DNA of 64,000 bases from Gnetum montanum. Lineage: Eukaryota > Streptophyta > Gnetopsida > Gnetales > Gnetaceae. The DNA lies in NCBI GenBank assembly GCA_015680685.1, contig MNCI01033419.1:1343-65342 (forward strand), read 5' to 3'. A program made the position numbers and the translations under genes. Within the stretch, counting starts at the first letter, position 1. The number at the start of each line of letters is the position of its first letter. This document shows positions 36,479 through 47,934 of the stretch, piece by piece. A model generated the notes under the pieces. That model did not search any database. It worked only from the letters and a program-made list of their open reading frames with translations, and had not been told where the DNA came from.

Positions 36479-37420
36479 ATGTTTGTGGGAGTTATCATGC
36501 AATGTGGTTGTACTAAGATCCTTATAGATCTAATGAAAAATGGGAGCAAGAGTAATCAAGAGGGTACTTAAAAATCCAATGTTGTTCTAGGGGGTCCCAC
36601 TGGAAAGACATGTACCCATGCTTGAAGGTTGGTGGCTTCTCTAGATTTAGCAATTAGAGAAATAAAGAGAAAAAAAACAACACAGTGTCACAAAACAAAA
36701 TCACTCCTCCCTTGAACAGAACACCAAGTGATCATACTCCTTGTTTTTATGGTACTCTCATAGTCGCTCATCATGGGATGAAACAATGCAATGTCACTGA
36801 TCAGAGGAATGGACTTGGTCCTGATCTTTATGCTTTTCATGCAGGCTTCACTGTGCCGTGGGTTAGTTACCTCATGTCCCAATCTCTATGATCCCTTCTA
36901 TACTTCATCTCATCTCACTATTTGTGTAATTTTAGCTCATGTTGTTTGTAACATAGAATTGTTACCTCATTCCGGTGATATTTACATGTGTGTGTTTTGT
37001 GGAATTAGTGTGGATTACATTTAACCCTTCTAGTGCCCATGGACACTTTTAAGTGTGGTTACACAAAGGCATTATAGGTTGGAACCTACTTTGGGGAGGA
37101 CCCACTTGTGTAATCTTTTGTAATCTTCACTTATGACATAGCTCACACACACCATCTCTTGCCCTCAGCATATTTTTCATAACATTCTTTCCCTATTATT
37201 ATTACCCCTCCGAATTTCAACATTCCTATGTACCATTACATAGCCTTTTTCTGAACCACCCAAGGTCCTTATTGATAAGACCCATAGATCATACTTATTC
37301 GTGCCTTCAAAACCATCTAATTACCTTATAACCCCTTAACAATAGCCCAATGTCCTAAGTTACAATGTTAATTTTAGGAAAATCTTTAAAAAATTTGGTA
37401 TTTTCCCTCAGGCCTAAACA
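36479..37420 (+). other. Post-pol conserved block (E2)
   Basis: After the E3 insertion E2 resumes. Aligned with copies A and B are GGTCCCACTGGAAAGACATG, CCCATGCTTGAAGG (about 36612), and the final TTTGGGGAGGACCCACTT (about 37090). No shared open frame. In A and B the same block follows integrase, so E2 appears to have lost everything between gag and this point. Confidence 0.6.
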
Positions 37421-37424
37421 TCAA

Positions 37425-37520
37425 TAGGTCGTGATATCGCGTACGCGATGTATCGTATGTGATATTGCGTACGCGATGTATCGTATGTGATATCGCGTTC
37501 CTCCAAACCTATAAATAGTT
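37425..37520 (+). promoter_or_regulatory. Internal LTR-like promoter module (E2)
   Basis: A 28-bp unit containing GATATCGCGTACGCGATG occurs twice in tandem (37433-37460, 37461-37488), followed by a further GATATCGCG and then CTATAAATAG (TATA at 37510-37518). The palindromic core is the one found in the E2 LTR arrays. A G-rich tract AGTCGTGGGGGAGGG (about 37690), matching the polypurine tract before the 3' LTR, follows. A likely first exon spans about 37540-37767. Promoter function is inferred. Confidence 0.55.
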
Positions 37521-37767
37521 GACCCCCCACAACACTTAGCATCATTTCTCATCATTCATGTGGGGGAGTTTTTCAAATTTTTCTCTGTGACTTGCAAGTG
37601 TGACACCTTTTCTTTTTAACCTTTATCTCGCTTGCTAGTACTCCAAATTTAATTTCATCTGAACCTGCTTAAACCCGGAGTGTTCAGCTTAGTCGTGGGG
37701 GAGGGACACCTGCCAAATAGTGTCTAACTTTTTTGGAATTTATCATTGCCCAAAGGACACTATTAAG

Positions 37768-37992
37768 GTAATTAGTTGTAAATTAAGAATAGAATGTGCC
37801 AAAAAATCATTTAATCCTTTAGGTATACTGGGAGATTAAAAATTGGAATTCACCTAAGTAAAATGGACTCATTATTACAATCTTTCGGGAAATATCACAT
37901 GGAGATAAAAAATTAATTAATTAAGGTAAGAAATAAGGTATAACTTAACTTCAAAAACAACCTTACTAACGCTTGGCCCTGTGTGATTGCAG
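37768..37992 (+). other. Candidate intron before ORF-X (E2)
   Basis: The 3' end is strong: TACTAAC (37964-37970), then a spacer and GATTGCAG ending at 37992, with the ORF-X ATG starting at 37993. The branch A to AG distance is 23 nt. The proposed donor AAG|GTAATT at 37768 is weaker. Copies A and B have a GATTATAG and a GATTGCAA at the same place. Confidence 0.5.
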
Positions 37993-38770
37993 ATGGCCCT
38001 GAAACGTGGACAAAAGGAAGGTCCTGCTCAAGGTGGAAGCAAATGATCTAGGAGAGGCAAAAGACAAGATCCTAGCAGACAACATGCAGAACAGGAGGAA
38101 CAATCATTCAGTATTCATCAAGAGGATCCTCCTATCATATCATCTGGGTAGGCAGAAGGAGGAACTGCTACAGCACCTGAACAAGGACAACATCTCAGGT
38201 TGTCCCAAGATTGTGTTTAGGCCATCCATGAAAAGTCCATATTCGCTATGGTGATTGTGGAATTAAACTTTGAATCTTTTGCAAAGTTCGCTCCTGAGGT
38301 TGTTAGGGATCACCTCAAGGGGTCTCCCTCATGGCCTACCCTCTCTGAAAGCAATGCCTAGTACTTTGGGGAAACGTATCAATTTTGGCACAACAAAGAA
38401 GAAGGCACCGCAATTAACATTTGTGGTGTGACTATTGATTTCTCTGTTCAAGCCATTTTGGAACTATTAAACCTTCTGAATACAAGGAAAAAGGTTGATC
38501 AAGACCAGTTGGATACTTTCAAAACTGAGCAACTTAATAAATTATTGACAGAGAATAAAAGGGTGGTGGAAGAAAAAGAGAAGGCTGACTGGGATGCCTC
38601 TATGGCACAAGCGCAAACTTACACACACACTATGGCACTCAGGGCCTTACAAGAGTAGAAACTCCAGGCCAAACTTCAATGCCATCAAATCCCAAGGCTT
38701 GGAGCACAAGAAAAGGGAAAGACACCCATGGAGGATCCACTGCCACCAGGAACTACATGAGTTCCATCCA
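37993..38770 (+). pseudogene. Post-pol ORF-X (E2, shortened)
   Basis: ATG at 37993 gives MALKRGQKEGPAQGG, then (with stops) a Gln/Glu-rich stretch with QSFSIHQ, VIVELNFESFAKFAPEVV (about 38255-38305), FGETYQFWHNKEEG (about 38360) and GVTIDFSVQAILELLNL (38424-38475). It ends in a Lys/Glu-rich helical tail (38480-38660) and a Pro-rich end near 38760. The first conserved half aligns with copies A and B, but the long coiled-coil part is much shorter. E2 kept this ORF although it lost pol, which hints that it helps in cis or is part of the conserved 3' region. Function unknown. Confidence 0.6.
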
Positions 38771-38909
38771 ATTTTGTAATCATAGGATTTTCTTTTGTGT
38801 TGTGTTTCAATTTTGTTCTAACTCCACACTGCGGCATGAATCCATTCTAGCTAGTCAATAATTCCATACCTATCCATTGTGTAATTAATGAATCTTGTTC
38901 TCACTTTAA

Positions 38910-38943
38910 CTCGAGGACGAGTTTTCATTCAGTCGTGGGGGTA
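38910..38943 (+). promoter_or_regulatory. Pre-LTR conserved region and polypurine tract (E2)
   Basis: CTCGAGGACGAG (about 38910-38922) is followed by AGTCGTGGGGGTA directly before the 3' LTR. The G-rich end serves as the plus-strand primer. Copies A and B have TTGAGGAT...TTAG at the same place. Confidence 0.8.
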
Positions 38944-39813
38944 TGATGAGTCACGAATTTGCTGACAGCCACGATATTCCACCCACGATAATGCACCCAT
39001 GATATCGCACCCCCGATATCACATCCACGGTATCATAGCTGATGCAATATTGCATATGCGATATCATGGCTTGCCTCAATTTCTATAAATAAGAGGTGGC
39101 TTTCCCAATTTTAGACATTTAGATTTAGACCCTTAGCTAGACTCTTGCAGTTTTATCATTGTAGAGTTAGAATATTTCCCAGTGTATGCCCACAGTGTGA
39201 TGAATTTAATTGTACGACATCCTTATTCGAGTGTGACGTACTTGGACATGCACATGACTAGAAATAAAGATCAAGATTACTTCATCATTGCAACATTCAC
39301 TTAGATTAATTATTTATTTAATTGTTATTTAATGCTTTCCTGGTTAATTTCTTCTTGCCCTTAAACTCATGTTAAATGCAGAATGAGTATGACTTGATTA
39401 CGAGCATTTAAGTATGACTACTTGGTAACCCAGTAGCGTACCTAAGATCTGTGCTTGGTAATCCTAGTGGTAGTCATGCACGAAGTCCAAGATGTGTATG
39501 GATAATCAAGGAATGGATGCTCGTTGCACTTAGGCTAGTTAGACTCTCTCTCACCCTTTCTCTCTTAGCTTAGTTAATCTTATTTACCATCATACCCAGG
39601 AGTAGCATTAGGTTAGAACCACAACATACACCTCACTCTAGACTAAACCATACGTGACATAGCTAATACTAGTCTAGGTGGGAAGACAACGAACTATGAC
39701 CTAAGGCTAACTATCTAGATGCCAAAACTAGTTCGTCTATGGAGTTCGATCGGATCATGCGTGTAATGCTCGTATTCGTATGGTTGAGTGTAGGGGTACC
39801 TTACCACTCATCA
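38944..39813 (+). mobile_element. 3' LTR of element E2
   Basis: TGATGAGTCACG to CCACTCATCA, 870 bp. The palindrome array (38970-39071) is 102 bp against 64 bp in the 5' LTR, which explains 38 of the 39 bp length difference. TATAAATAA lies at 39084-39092. Followed by ACGAA, the right-hand target duplication. Confidence 0.96.
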
Positions 39814-42800
39814 ACGAAAATATGGAATTTTAACCATGATTTATTTTTCTTCACTTATCTTTAGACATTGTTCAACTAAAAGTTTAATACCAGTTTCATA
39901 GGATGTAGTCATAGGCTTGTAATCATGCATATTAAACATTTTTAAAATATTTTTAACATATGCAAACTATCCAAGCCAAAGATTTTTATTAGTATTATCC
40001 CTTATAATTTCCATGCCCAAAATGTTTTATGCAACAACAAGATCTTTAATCTCAAATTGAGAAGATAGATGAAGTTTTAACTCCTAAATATCATATATGT
40101 TAGTACTTGCTATTAGCATGTCATTGACATATAGAAGTGAGATAACATATTTATCACTAGTATTTTTAACATAAATACAAAAGTCTTCTACGCTTCTAAT
40201 GAAGCCAAGATTTATCATGTGGTCATTAAATCTTTTATTCCACATCCTTGGTGCTTGTTTGAGCCCATATAGTGATTTTAATAATCGACACATCATATGG
40301 TTTCTTCCTTTAATTTCATATCCTTCAAGTTGAATCATATATATTTCTTCCTCAAGATCACCATTGAGGAATGTTGTTTTCACATCCATTTGTTCAAGTT
40401 CAAGATCATAAATAGCTATGATAGCCAACGATTATCCTATGGATGTTAATTTTACTACTAGAAAGAATATTTCATCATAATCAATTCCCTTTCCCTGAGA
40501 AAATCCTTTAGCTACAAGTTGTGCTTTGTATTAATTCCCAAATTTTATTATGTACATCCATTTATTTCCAATCGGTTTTCTCTCTAATCAAAGCTCAGTT
40601 AATTCCCAAGTTTTATTTTTATGAATTGATAACATTTCAAAATTCATTGTCTATTTCCACTTTGCATTTTGCATAGAGGACCATGCCTCATCATATGTTG
40701 ATGACTCATTATTTTTAGTAAATAGGACATATTCTTCTAGATTTTAGGGTAATTTTCTTATACGTGTTGAACATCTTAATAGCTAATCTTCACTAAAAGC
40801 AGTTCCTTCCTCTTCATGTTATTCCTTCTCATTTACATGCTATCACAATCCTATTTGCTAGGGGCAATATTCCCATCCAAGGAAGGATGACTATCATAAA
40901 TTTCATTATTAATTTCAATACGCACATACATAGGAGTTACATCATTTGAAAAAGTTTCATTATTAAAAGATTCCTCTTTCATAGATCCAAATTTTTCTCT
41001 AAAGATAGCATCTTGACTATAAATAATCCTTTTAGTTTGTGGGTTATACAACTTATAAGATTTAACACCATTTCCATAGCAAAGAAAAATACATTCGACA
41101 CACTTAATTCTAATTTGGACCTATCAGATTTTGGAACATGTACATAGGCTTCACAACCAAAAATCTTCAAATTGTTTAAATTAATGGACCTACCACTCCA
41201 AACTTCCTCTAGAATTTTTCCATCAAGAGTTGATGAAGGATATCTATTGATAAGATAACATGTATTCATTATTGCTTCACCCTAGAAATGCTTGTCAAGA
41301 TTAGATTCACTGAGCATACATCTGGCATGTTCCATCAATCTTTGATTAAAGTGCTCTACTATTCCATTTTTTTTAGGAGTCCTTGGAATAGTCTTTTTCC
41401 TTTGAATTTCATGTTACTCACAAAAAAACATTACATGCATTTGAGAAAAACTCACTACCATTGTTAGTTCTTAGAATTTTGATCTTCCTTCCTGAATAAT
41501 TCTCAACAAGAGCTTTAAATTCTATGAATTTTCCAAATACTTCAAGCTTATGTTTTAATAAATAGATCCAACTCTTTCTAGAATAATCATCAATAAAAGA
41601 AACATAATACATAGCACCTCCAAGAGAACTTATTTTAATATCTTTAACTAGTTCACATACATCACTATGTATTAGTTCTAATATTTGAAGAGATTTAGCA
41701 TTACTTCTTTGAAAACTATGTTGCCTCTATTTATCTAGTAAACAATGATGATAGAAATCTTAGGAATATTTTGAAAGCTTAAATTGACCTTGCTTGTAAA
41801 GTTTCTTAAACCTTTTTCATCAAGATGTCCCATTCTTTTATGCCAAAAATTAATATTGAATTTAAATCAATAATTGCAAATGCACTTAATTTCTACTTTA
41901 AGGTATTAGCTTCTAATTTATACAACTTGCCTACTTTAATTCCAGAAGCCAAAAGAGATGAACCATGTAGTATTAAACATTTTCTACCTCTAAAGAAAAT
42001 AGTTAGTCCTACATCATCCAATTCACTTATAGACAAAATATTTTTAGTAAGTGTTGGAACATGATGTACATTGGGAATAAATTTAATTGCTCTATTTTTA
42101 AACTAAATCTTTACCTTTCCATAACCTATAACATTGCATAAACCATCGTTACCCAATCTTACCATTCCTAGATCAGATTATGTATACTTACTAAACCAAT
42201 CAACATGTGGAGTTTAGTGATGAGATGCACCCGAGTCCACATACCATGAATATGTATTAGCATTATCAAAAGATAAGACAATATACAAATCTCCCTCTTA
42301 AGTAGGAGGGGCTTTATCACTATTTAATGCATTACTCTCTTTACCCTATTTTGAAGTGGCTTTACAATCTTCTTTTATATGAAAAACTTTTCCATAATTC
42401 CAACATTTAGATGGCTTCTTTACAAATTTTTGAGGCTTATTCTTGAATTAAGACCTCTTAACAAACTTTGGCTTTACATCATCTTTGATAATAGAATTAG
42501 AAGTTTTCCTTCTTACTTCCTCATACAATAACTGAGCAATAATATTATCAAAAATAAAGCTGGTAGATGTATTACTTACAGCCATCACAAATGTCTTCCA
42601 TGAATCTAGAAGTGTGTTGAGAAGTGTGATGCACTGATCTTCCTCATCCATTTTCATCCCCATAGAGTGCAACTGATGGATTAGTGTATTAAAGATATTT
42701 AGGTGTTCTGTAATGACAATACCTTCAATCATTTTATAATCATACAATCATTTCTTCAACAACTTATTGGTTAGGGATTTTCTTTGATACAAAGTTTGCA

Positions 42801-43045
42801 ATTTATCCCATAAATCTTTAGTAGAAGAAACATTGGAAACATTAAGCAATACTAAACTTGAAAGACATAAATGAATTGTACTTATCACCATCAAGTTCAA
42901 CTTTTCCCACTCTCCATTGGACATTTTATTAGGCTTAAATCCCAACATTACACTATGTTGATTCTTTTCAACAAGGAGAGACTCCATCTTGATCTTCCAT
43001 AATTTATAGCTAAACCCATTGAACTTTTCAATTTCAACTTTTATT
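39814..43045 (-). pseudogene. Ty1/copia gag-pol (proximal part, split by E2)
   Basis: Reading from 43045 down: gag beginning NGFSYKLWKIKMESLL (about 43027), with typical STKDLWDKLQTLY; a knuckle CWNYGKVFHIKEDC (about 42372-42413; the second Cys is Tyr); protease WYVDSGAS near 42225-42250; the pre-integrase domain (about 41800); integrase core FIDDYSRKSW (41600-41570) and LRTNNGSEF (catalytic D read as N); NTCYLINRYPSSTLDG (41268-41220); RT with MDVKTTFLNGDLEEEIYM (40390-40337), LYGLKQAPRMW and YVNDMLIAS (catalytic YVDD with D read as N, near 40115). The RT ends at KIPYF, and the next codons lie across E2 at 27337. Multiple stops and shifts. No 5' LTR or primer site is found above 43045. Confidence 0.93.
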
Positions 43046-43110
43046 TAAGAGATCTTGAGTTCAATCCTCACTAATATCCAACTTATTAATTTTTAAATAT
43101 AAAAAGTAAA
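43046..43110 (+). repeat. SINE-like repeat, copy 3 (truncated)
   Basis: CTTGAGTTCAATCCTC followed by CTTATTAATTTTTAAAT resembles the copies at 23990 and 24305. It touches the upstream edge of the copia gag, so it may mark the point where the copia 5' end was lost. Confidence 0.35.
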
Positions 43111-46100
43111 AAATTTAATCAGTAAATTAATATCCATTAGCATCAAATACTTGAAAAATAGGACTTTATGAAAAAGAAAAAAAAAGAAAAATACTTTTTA
43201 TATAATAATAATAAATAAATAAATTATTTTTAATAATTAAAGAAAATTTTATCTAACCCTTTTAAATAAATAATGATAATGATAATAAGTATGACCAACT
43301 TATCTTAGGAAACATATAAATAACCTTTTCCATTCTCATTATTATTTAGTGCCACTAATGATAAATCTAGAGAGGATTTGAAACTAGTATAGGTTTAGAT
43401 TGTAAGAAGCATCTTAGTAGATGTAAATATTGTCAGGACTAGGATTATCATCCCTAGTAATAATTAATTTTCCTTCCTACTTGGTGTTAAGCATGTGATA
43501 TCCTCAAAATTTTATTTTCTTGTTATTATTATCATTTTTGGGGATTGACATTCCCCCTATCTTTCGAAGATCTTAAAGCATCTGTTACATCTTTCTATAA
43601 TAGTCCTTAGTAGAGTATGACATTTAGTTATGTATGTGCATGGGTTGTAATCAAGGATGTGTGTAGGCTAGTTAGCATGTCATGTTGATATATTTTTTTA
43701 TGATATCTTATGATATCCCTATGATTATTTTATGACATGATTATAAAAATTAATGTTGTGGAATGTATTAGACAAGTATTGTGACTAGCAAGGATGATGG
43801 AATGAGCACAAGAACAAAAGTATAGTATGTGTTTGTGATTTATGCTTAGTGTTTTGCATTTATGCATTTGAACGATAAGGCTATGCTCAATGATATGTGG
43901 TTTAGTGTGCAGCATGTGGATGTGTAGTATGTGAAACGTGATTGTCATAGGTTTAATTACTTCTAGATTTGAAGTTCCCATGTATGAGTTATATGCCTTT
44001 ATACCTCAAGCTACTGGCATTGTCAGCATGACCACAACAACTTCTATTTTTGGGAATGAGTCTTTGTCTTTCTCTACTATAAATACTAATTTTTCATTTA
44101 TGAATATATTGAAGGATAACATTGGGTTAAATTTGACCAGGAAGATTTCCAATTCTAAAAAGGCTCTATAAACACAACACTATAGGTATGTGCCAATGGG
44201 TAATTTGTCAAGTGGTGCTCTATCTTTGTGACATGCAAGCTTGGTTAAAGTGTGTATAACCATCTATGAATTTTTTTTAATTTAAATCTAAAATGGACAT
44301 GAAGTAGGTTCACTACAATGTTAAATCACCTTTTAATACCAAATCTAGATATTATAAAAATATAATTAATTTGCTAGAAAATAAGAAAACTAGCTATCTT
44401 CAATTATTCAAAAGAAGATTACAACAGGGTTCTAAAACCCAAAAAACATCTAAAACCTATCAAAACACTCAAGTGATGTTGCAAAACATGAGGCTTTACA
44501 ACCACACAATGGCTATTCTTAATGCAAGACACAACCAATAGACAGTCTCTCCCATACCTAGACTAAGATCTTAACTTACAAGACTCAAGAGACATCAAAC
44601 CAGCACTCACTCTATTAACCAAGAGCTACAAACACACTCATGTACTATTTACATGTTCTTTCTTGACATCCCATGACATCTCACTCATATCTCTCTATGG
44701 TACAAGCATGAAACACAATCCATATTTATTAATAAAATAAGACAAAAACCTTAGAAAATCATCCTTAAGCTTATCTCAAAGATCCTCTATTGATTTCCAT
44801 CATTTTCCACCTTGGCTTGGCTATTTCCAAACTTGGAACAGTAATTTTGGAAGTTTCACTAGCCATATGGATCATCTTTAGCCTCTTTAGGTCATCTCTT
44901 GCAAAAATATAACTTTCAGGATAGACATCTTTTGAGTGTGAGAGATGTCTCCTTAATGGATGAGATGTCTCTCCTAGCTGAGATGTCTTACCTGAGACAT
45001 CCTAGTAGTTTGGGAGACATCTCCTCTGAGGTATCTCCTATCTAATAAGAGATTTATTCTATGAAGACTCAATTCTTAGCAAATATGTCTCTTGCATGTC
45101 CCAAACATCTCCTATGAAGTTCTAGCTCCTAGATAAGACATCTCCACAAAGCCTAAAACCTACAAAACAAACACATAGGGCAAAGAACAAGGAAATAAAA
45201 ATAGTTTTTCCTACACTATAACATGCATCTAATTAAGGTTAGGATTACTTTGAGGGTTGTGACTGTTGTAATGTAGGTTAAGAAGTGGAAGCTGAGTTTT
45301 CTATTTACTCAAATAGAAAATCCTAACACAATGCAGGCTATGAAGTGCTTTGTGATTTGAATTCATTTCTCAAGTTTTCTAGTTAAATTCTAGATAGAGG
45401 AAGTGTTTTCTATCCTTATAGGGTATTTTAGTGAAGTTCTTTCAATTAATGCTAGAATTATAAAAGGATTAACAAGCTTCACAAGGTAGATTTATGTCTA
45501 CATGCAAGAAGACATTGTGCTTATTTGCTAGATTGAGTTAGAGGATTCCTCGTGGAACTTTTTTCTAGCAATTCATTTTTAAAAATTTTCCCAATACTTG
45601 TTAGATTTTCATGAAGAAAGGTCATATCTTAGTCTACTACTTGTGATATTCCCCAACTCCCTCCCAATTGTAAGATGACAAGCTCAAATCGTGGATGGCA
45701 TACCCCATGGAGGCTCCTGGCCACAATTGGAAACTCCATCCATGACACAAAATGGTCCATAAAAAACTAGGCCTCAAGTCTTAAATACTGACAATCTTGA
45801 AGAATGATTTTAACGTAGTATGATCCTACATGTGAGGGTTCTCTAAATCTTGAGGATCCCAACATTGAATCCTACAATGGAATAGGAAAAATTGCTTGGA
45901 AAATATTCCATCACATTCTGCAATAGGAATATACTATCATTGGATGATATGAACACCTTATTTCTTTTCCTAAAGTGCAACAAATGACAAGAACTTGGAA
46001 TATTCCTCTTCAATTTTTTTACATTTTTGATCATATCTAGTTATTTCATTACTTTTCACCTCATGATTGCATAATTTTATTAGAAGATATTGATTTCATT

Positions 46101-46720
46101 GCTATTGTTAATTGGCTTTCTCAACTCTAGAGCTCTAATTATTCAAAATGGATGACAAAACACTTTGTATGTTTGTCTTTCCAATGGATTTCTTTACATT
46201 CATTAGATTTTTATTTTTAACATTCAACTATCTTTCATAAATTTTTAGATCAATGGAGTTCAATTCTTTTATTACATTACATTAAGCCAAAATTTAAGGA
46301 TTAGAAAAAATTTAATTTTATCAATTTAAAAGGTTTAGATGTTTTGAATGTATCCTTTTGATGGTTTTATCTAGGGACTTTCTTAATGGGTGTGAAAAAA
46401 TTATTATATGGAATAAAAACTTGGAGACTCAAATCAAAAAAATCTCAAATTACATCCTTAGATTTAGCTACCATTCTTATAAAAGAATCTATCTTTAAGG
46501 CTTTTTAGGATAATCACTAAAGATTGCTCATCTAAATAATTTGAAGTGCTTTTAAATGTGGCTTCAAATGTTTTTATCTCTCCATTCTTTGACTACCACT
46601 TAGGTTAAGAAAAGAGCTATAAATTTTGGACAAGATTAAGGGGATTGAAATAAAATTTCAATCTCTAGTTAACTCTTAGCTAGATTCTTTGCATAGAGAA
46701 GTCTCATCTACAAAGACTAA
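43111..46720. other. Unassigned old repeat DNA
   Basis: No domain is recognised. Between 44930 and 45150 the palindrome-like motif GAGATGTCTC and its halves (GAGACATC, GAGATGTC) recur about ten times on both strands, an LTR-like U3 signature of another family. The stretch 45850-46700 lies just upstream of an L1 endonuclease and may hold a decayed ORF1, but nothing diagnostic is visible. Confidence 0.35.
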
Positions 46721-47480
46721 ATGAGGATCCTTACATGAAATGTGAAGGGTTTTGTGACCTCCTCTCATCAACAGATCATCACATTTTGGTGGTCTATGGA
46801 GAAAGTTGATATTATGCACCTTCCAGAAACCAAAGCCAATGAATATGAAAGTATTTTTCTTATCAATCATTTATTTCTATCTTGTGGATTTTTCTTTTTA
46901 GAATATGAAGTTTGGTTTGATAGTTTTAGGATTATATAGTGGAAAAAGCTTAAAATTTCTCTCTTAAGAAAAGATAAACATTTTATTGTAGTATTGGTAA
47001 TTGGCATTCCCAATTGGATTTTGATAAATGTTTATGATCTTTCCAAGGCAACTAGTAGGGCTACTTTTTGTGATGTTTTTCCTTCATACTTCTCTAATTT
47101 TTCTAATCCTATGTTAATGTTGACAAACTAGAATTCTATGCTAACATCTTAAGATAAAATTATTGACCCTTGGGATTCTAATTTCCACTTTCTTTTTCAA
47201 AGGATTATTCATGAACTTAGTTTGGGTGAGATTCCTATTCTCAGTTCTCCTTTTACATAGTCTAATCTAAGAAAAGGGGAGGACTATATTTATTGCAAGT
47301 TGGATAAATTCTTTTCTTCACCATCTTGGCTTCTTATTTTCCCTTTAATCTTAAGCAAAAAATTACCTTGGGCTTCTTCAAACAACTAGCCTCTTTTGCT
47401 TAATAAAAAGTTTCAATATAACACCANAAGGATCTAGATTTATCCTTGTTTTACTAATTCAAAAGGAAGTCTTGGATTTA
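46721..47480 (+). pseudogene. L1-type LINE endonuclease fragment
   Basis: The frame from ATG 46721 starts MRILT, stop, NVKGF, matching the ILTWNVRGL start of plant L1 apurinic-like endonucleases. Next are MEKVDIMHLPETKAN (the QETK catalytic Glu motif, about 46800-46840), INVYDLSKATSRATF (about 47025), and the following NFSNPMLMLTN, where GDFN is usual. The C-terminal part to about 47480 is less sure. The rest of the LINE may be the RT fragment at 53320 and the C-terminal part at 61900, separated by insertions. Confidence 0.75.
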
Positions 47481-47845
47481 ACTAATAGATGCATTTACTC
47501 ACTATTTTTTTTCTTGTCCCCTTGCTCATACCTCTTGGATTTGGTGTGGTAGGTTTTTACAGGGTTTTGGACCAAGCTTGGATGAGGTTCTTTTTGGTGA
47601 CACTTCACATCTGTGTCGCCTTCATCCCCTTATTCTCTCCTACTAATATTCTCTCCTTGTCTATTCAAGGAGACATTGTTCAACAGCTAATGCTACAGTT
47701 GAGATCTTGAATTTTTTTCTCTTCCGTTTTTCCTAATTTCTTGTAGCTTCTCCTCTTTTGAGGTGAGCTTTTCCCCTTTGGCTGTTAGTGTCTCCTTCTT
47801 TGAGACCTCTTCATCTTTTTTGACCCTCTCTTTTATCCCCTTTGT
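47481..47845. other. Unassigned segment before the gap
   Basis: A slightly more GC-rich, CT-rich stretch with a 73-codon ORF (47489-47710) that I do not recognise. It ends at the gap. Confidence 0.3.
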
Positions 47846-47934
47846 NNNNNNNNNNNNNNNNNNNNNNNNNNNNNNNNNNNNNNNNNNNNNNNNNNNNNNN
47901 NNNNNNNNNNNNNNNNNNNNNNNNNNNNNNNNNN
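47846..47934. other. Assembly gap (89 N)
   Basis: A run of 89 undetermined bases. Single Ns also occur at 6886, 30653 and 47427. Confidence 0.99.

Noticed and set aside
37433-37488. Possible CRISPR-like repeat (two 28-bp units)
   Set aside because: The units adjoin without spacers, and the surroundings are a plant retrotransposon.
43938-44171. Possible gene with Thr/Ser-rich 77-codon product
   Set aside because: No similarity recognised, no supporting context, and such ORF lengths are expected by chance here.
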